From Naegleria lovaniensis (Eukaryota > Heterolobosea > Eutetramitea > Acrasida > Naegleriidae), in NCBI RefSeq assembly GCF_003324165.1, contig NW_025407825.1:771983-835982 (forward strand): a stretch of 64,000 bases of DNA, given 5' to 3'. The notes beneath the pieces are model-generated. The model saw only the letters and a program-made list of their open reading frames with translations. It did not search any database and was not told the DNA's origin. This document shows, one piece after another, positions 63,424 through 64,000 of the stretch. Position 1 is the first letter of the stretch. Each line of letters opens with the position of its first letter. The translations under genes and the position numbers were made by a program.

Positions 63424-64000
63424 TTGGGTTTGGGTTTGGGTTTGGGTTTGGGTTTGGGTTTGGGTTTGGGTTTGGGTTTGGGTTTGGGTTTGGGTTTGGG
63501 TTTGGGTTTGGGTTTGGGTTTGGGTTTGGGTTTGGGTTTGGGTTTGGGTTTGGGTTTGGGTTTGGGTTTGGGTTTGGGTTTGGGTTTGGGTTTTGGGTTT
63601 GGGTTTGGGTTTGGGTTTGGGTTTGGGTTTGGGTTTGGGTTTGGGTTTGGGTTTGGGTTTGGGTTTGGGTTTGGGTTTGGGTTTGGGTTTGGGTTTGGGT
63701 TTGGGTTTGGGTTTGGGTTTGGGTTTGGGTTTGGGTTTGGGTTTGGGTTTGGGTTTGGGTTTGGGTTTGGGTTTGGGTTTGGGTTTGGGTTTGGGTTTGG
63801 GTTTGGGTTTGGGTTTGGGTTTGGGTTTGGGTTTGGGTTTGGTTTGGGTTTGGGTTTGGGTTTGGGTTTGGGTTTGGGTTTGGGTTTGGGTTTGGGTTTG
63901 GTTTGGGTTTGGGTTTGGGTTTGGGTTTGGTTTGGGTTTGGGTTTGGGTTTGGGTTTGGGTTTGGGTTTGGGTTTGGGTTTGGGTTTGGGTTTGGGTTTG
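63424..64000 (+). repeat. Telomere-type (TTTGGG)n array
   Basis: About 577 bp of almost perfect six-base units run to the window edge, roughly 95 copies. The G-rich strand points 5' to 3' toward the right edge, as in a true right-hand chromosome end. Rare variants occur: one TTTTGGG near 63590 and short TTTGG units near 63840, 63900 and 63928. The unit differs from TTAGGG and TTTAGGG in lacking adenine. Confidence 0.93.

Overview
The window reads as a gene-dense, AT-rich protist chromosome end. Genes lie on both strands with short spacers. Roughly half are interrupted by small GT-AG introns (about 50-330 bp) that join reading frames cleanly. Gene content (Ras/RasGEF/RasGAP/RGS/PTEN signalling, DUF4116 repeats, ankyrin fusions, Ser/Asn/Gln-rich inserts, a Fanzor-type nuclease remnant) fits a free-living amoeboflagellate such as Naegleria. 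That assignment is an inference from gene style, not a database match. I saw no tRNA, rRNA or CRISPR array.

Layout. 1-2442: short repeats and a complete piggyBac-type transposase carrying SAP and C2H2 domains. 3278-6416: a RasGAP-Sec14-RhoGAP fusion. 6515-10831: a large helical protein resembling Mediator MED24/MED5. 11189-15155: a small membrane ORF and an ankyrin-acid lipase fusion. 15298-17884: eIF5A and a degenerate DHHC acyltransferase. 18095-23731: a glutathione-peroxidase-like protein without the usual active site, a C2-kinase, and a six-exon purple acid phosphatase. 24024-29115: a tandem-CH actin-binding protein, PTEN, and a two-span membrane protein. 29316-35452: two tandem Ras-like GTPases followed by a pseudokinase-RasGEF protein. 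35887-41338: an LRR protein, an AlkB dioxygenase, a four-span membrane protein and a DUF2225-like zinc protein. 41484-44342: a DUF4116 gene split by an internally deleted Fanzor/TnpB-like element. 44601-62844: a membrane protein, a possible thiol-peptidase-fold protein, UBE2S, an RGS protein with a split RGS domain, NAR1/NARF, a long unknown protein, an EF-hand protein and a PH-like protein. 63033-64000: a truncated DUF1295 gene directly abutting a (TTTGGG)n telomere-type array.

Functional theme. Small-GTPase and phosphoinositide signalling is strongly represented: RasGAP/RhoGAP, two Ras-like proteins, RasGEF, PTEN, RGS, C2-kinase. They are not an operon, but Ras, Ras and RasGEF are adjacent. 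The most notable structures are the Fanzor remnant inside the DUF4116 gene, with a possible guide-RNA remnant at its 3' side, and the chromosome end, where a gene is cut off by telomere-like DNA that supplies its stop codon.
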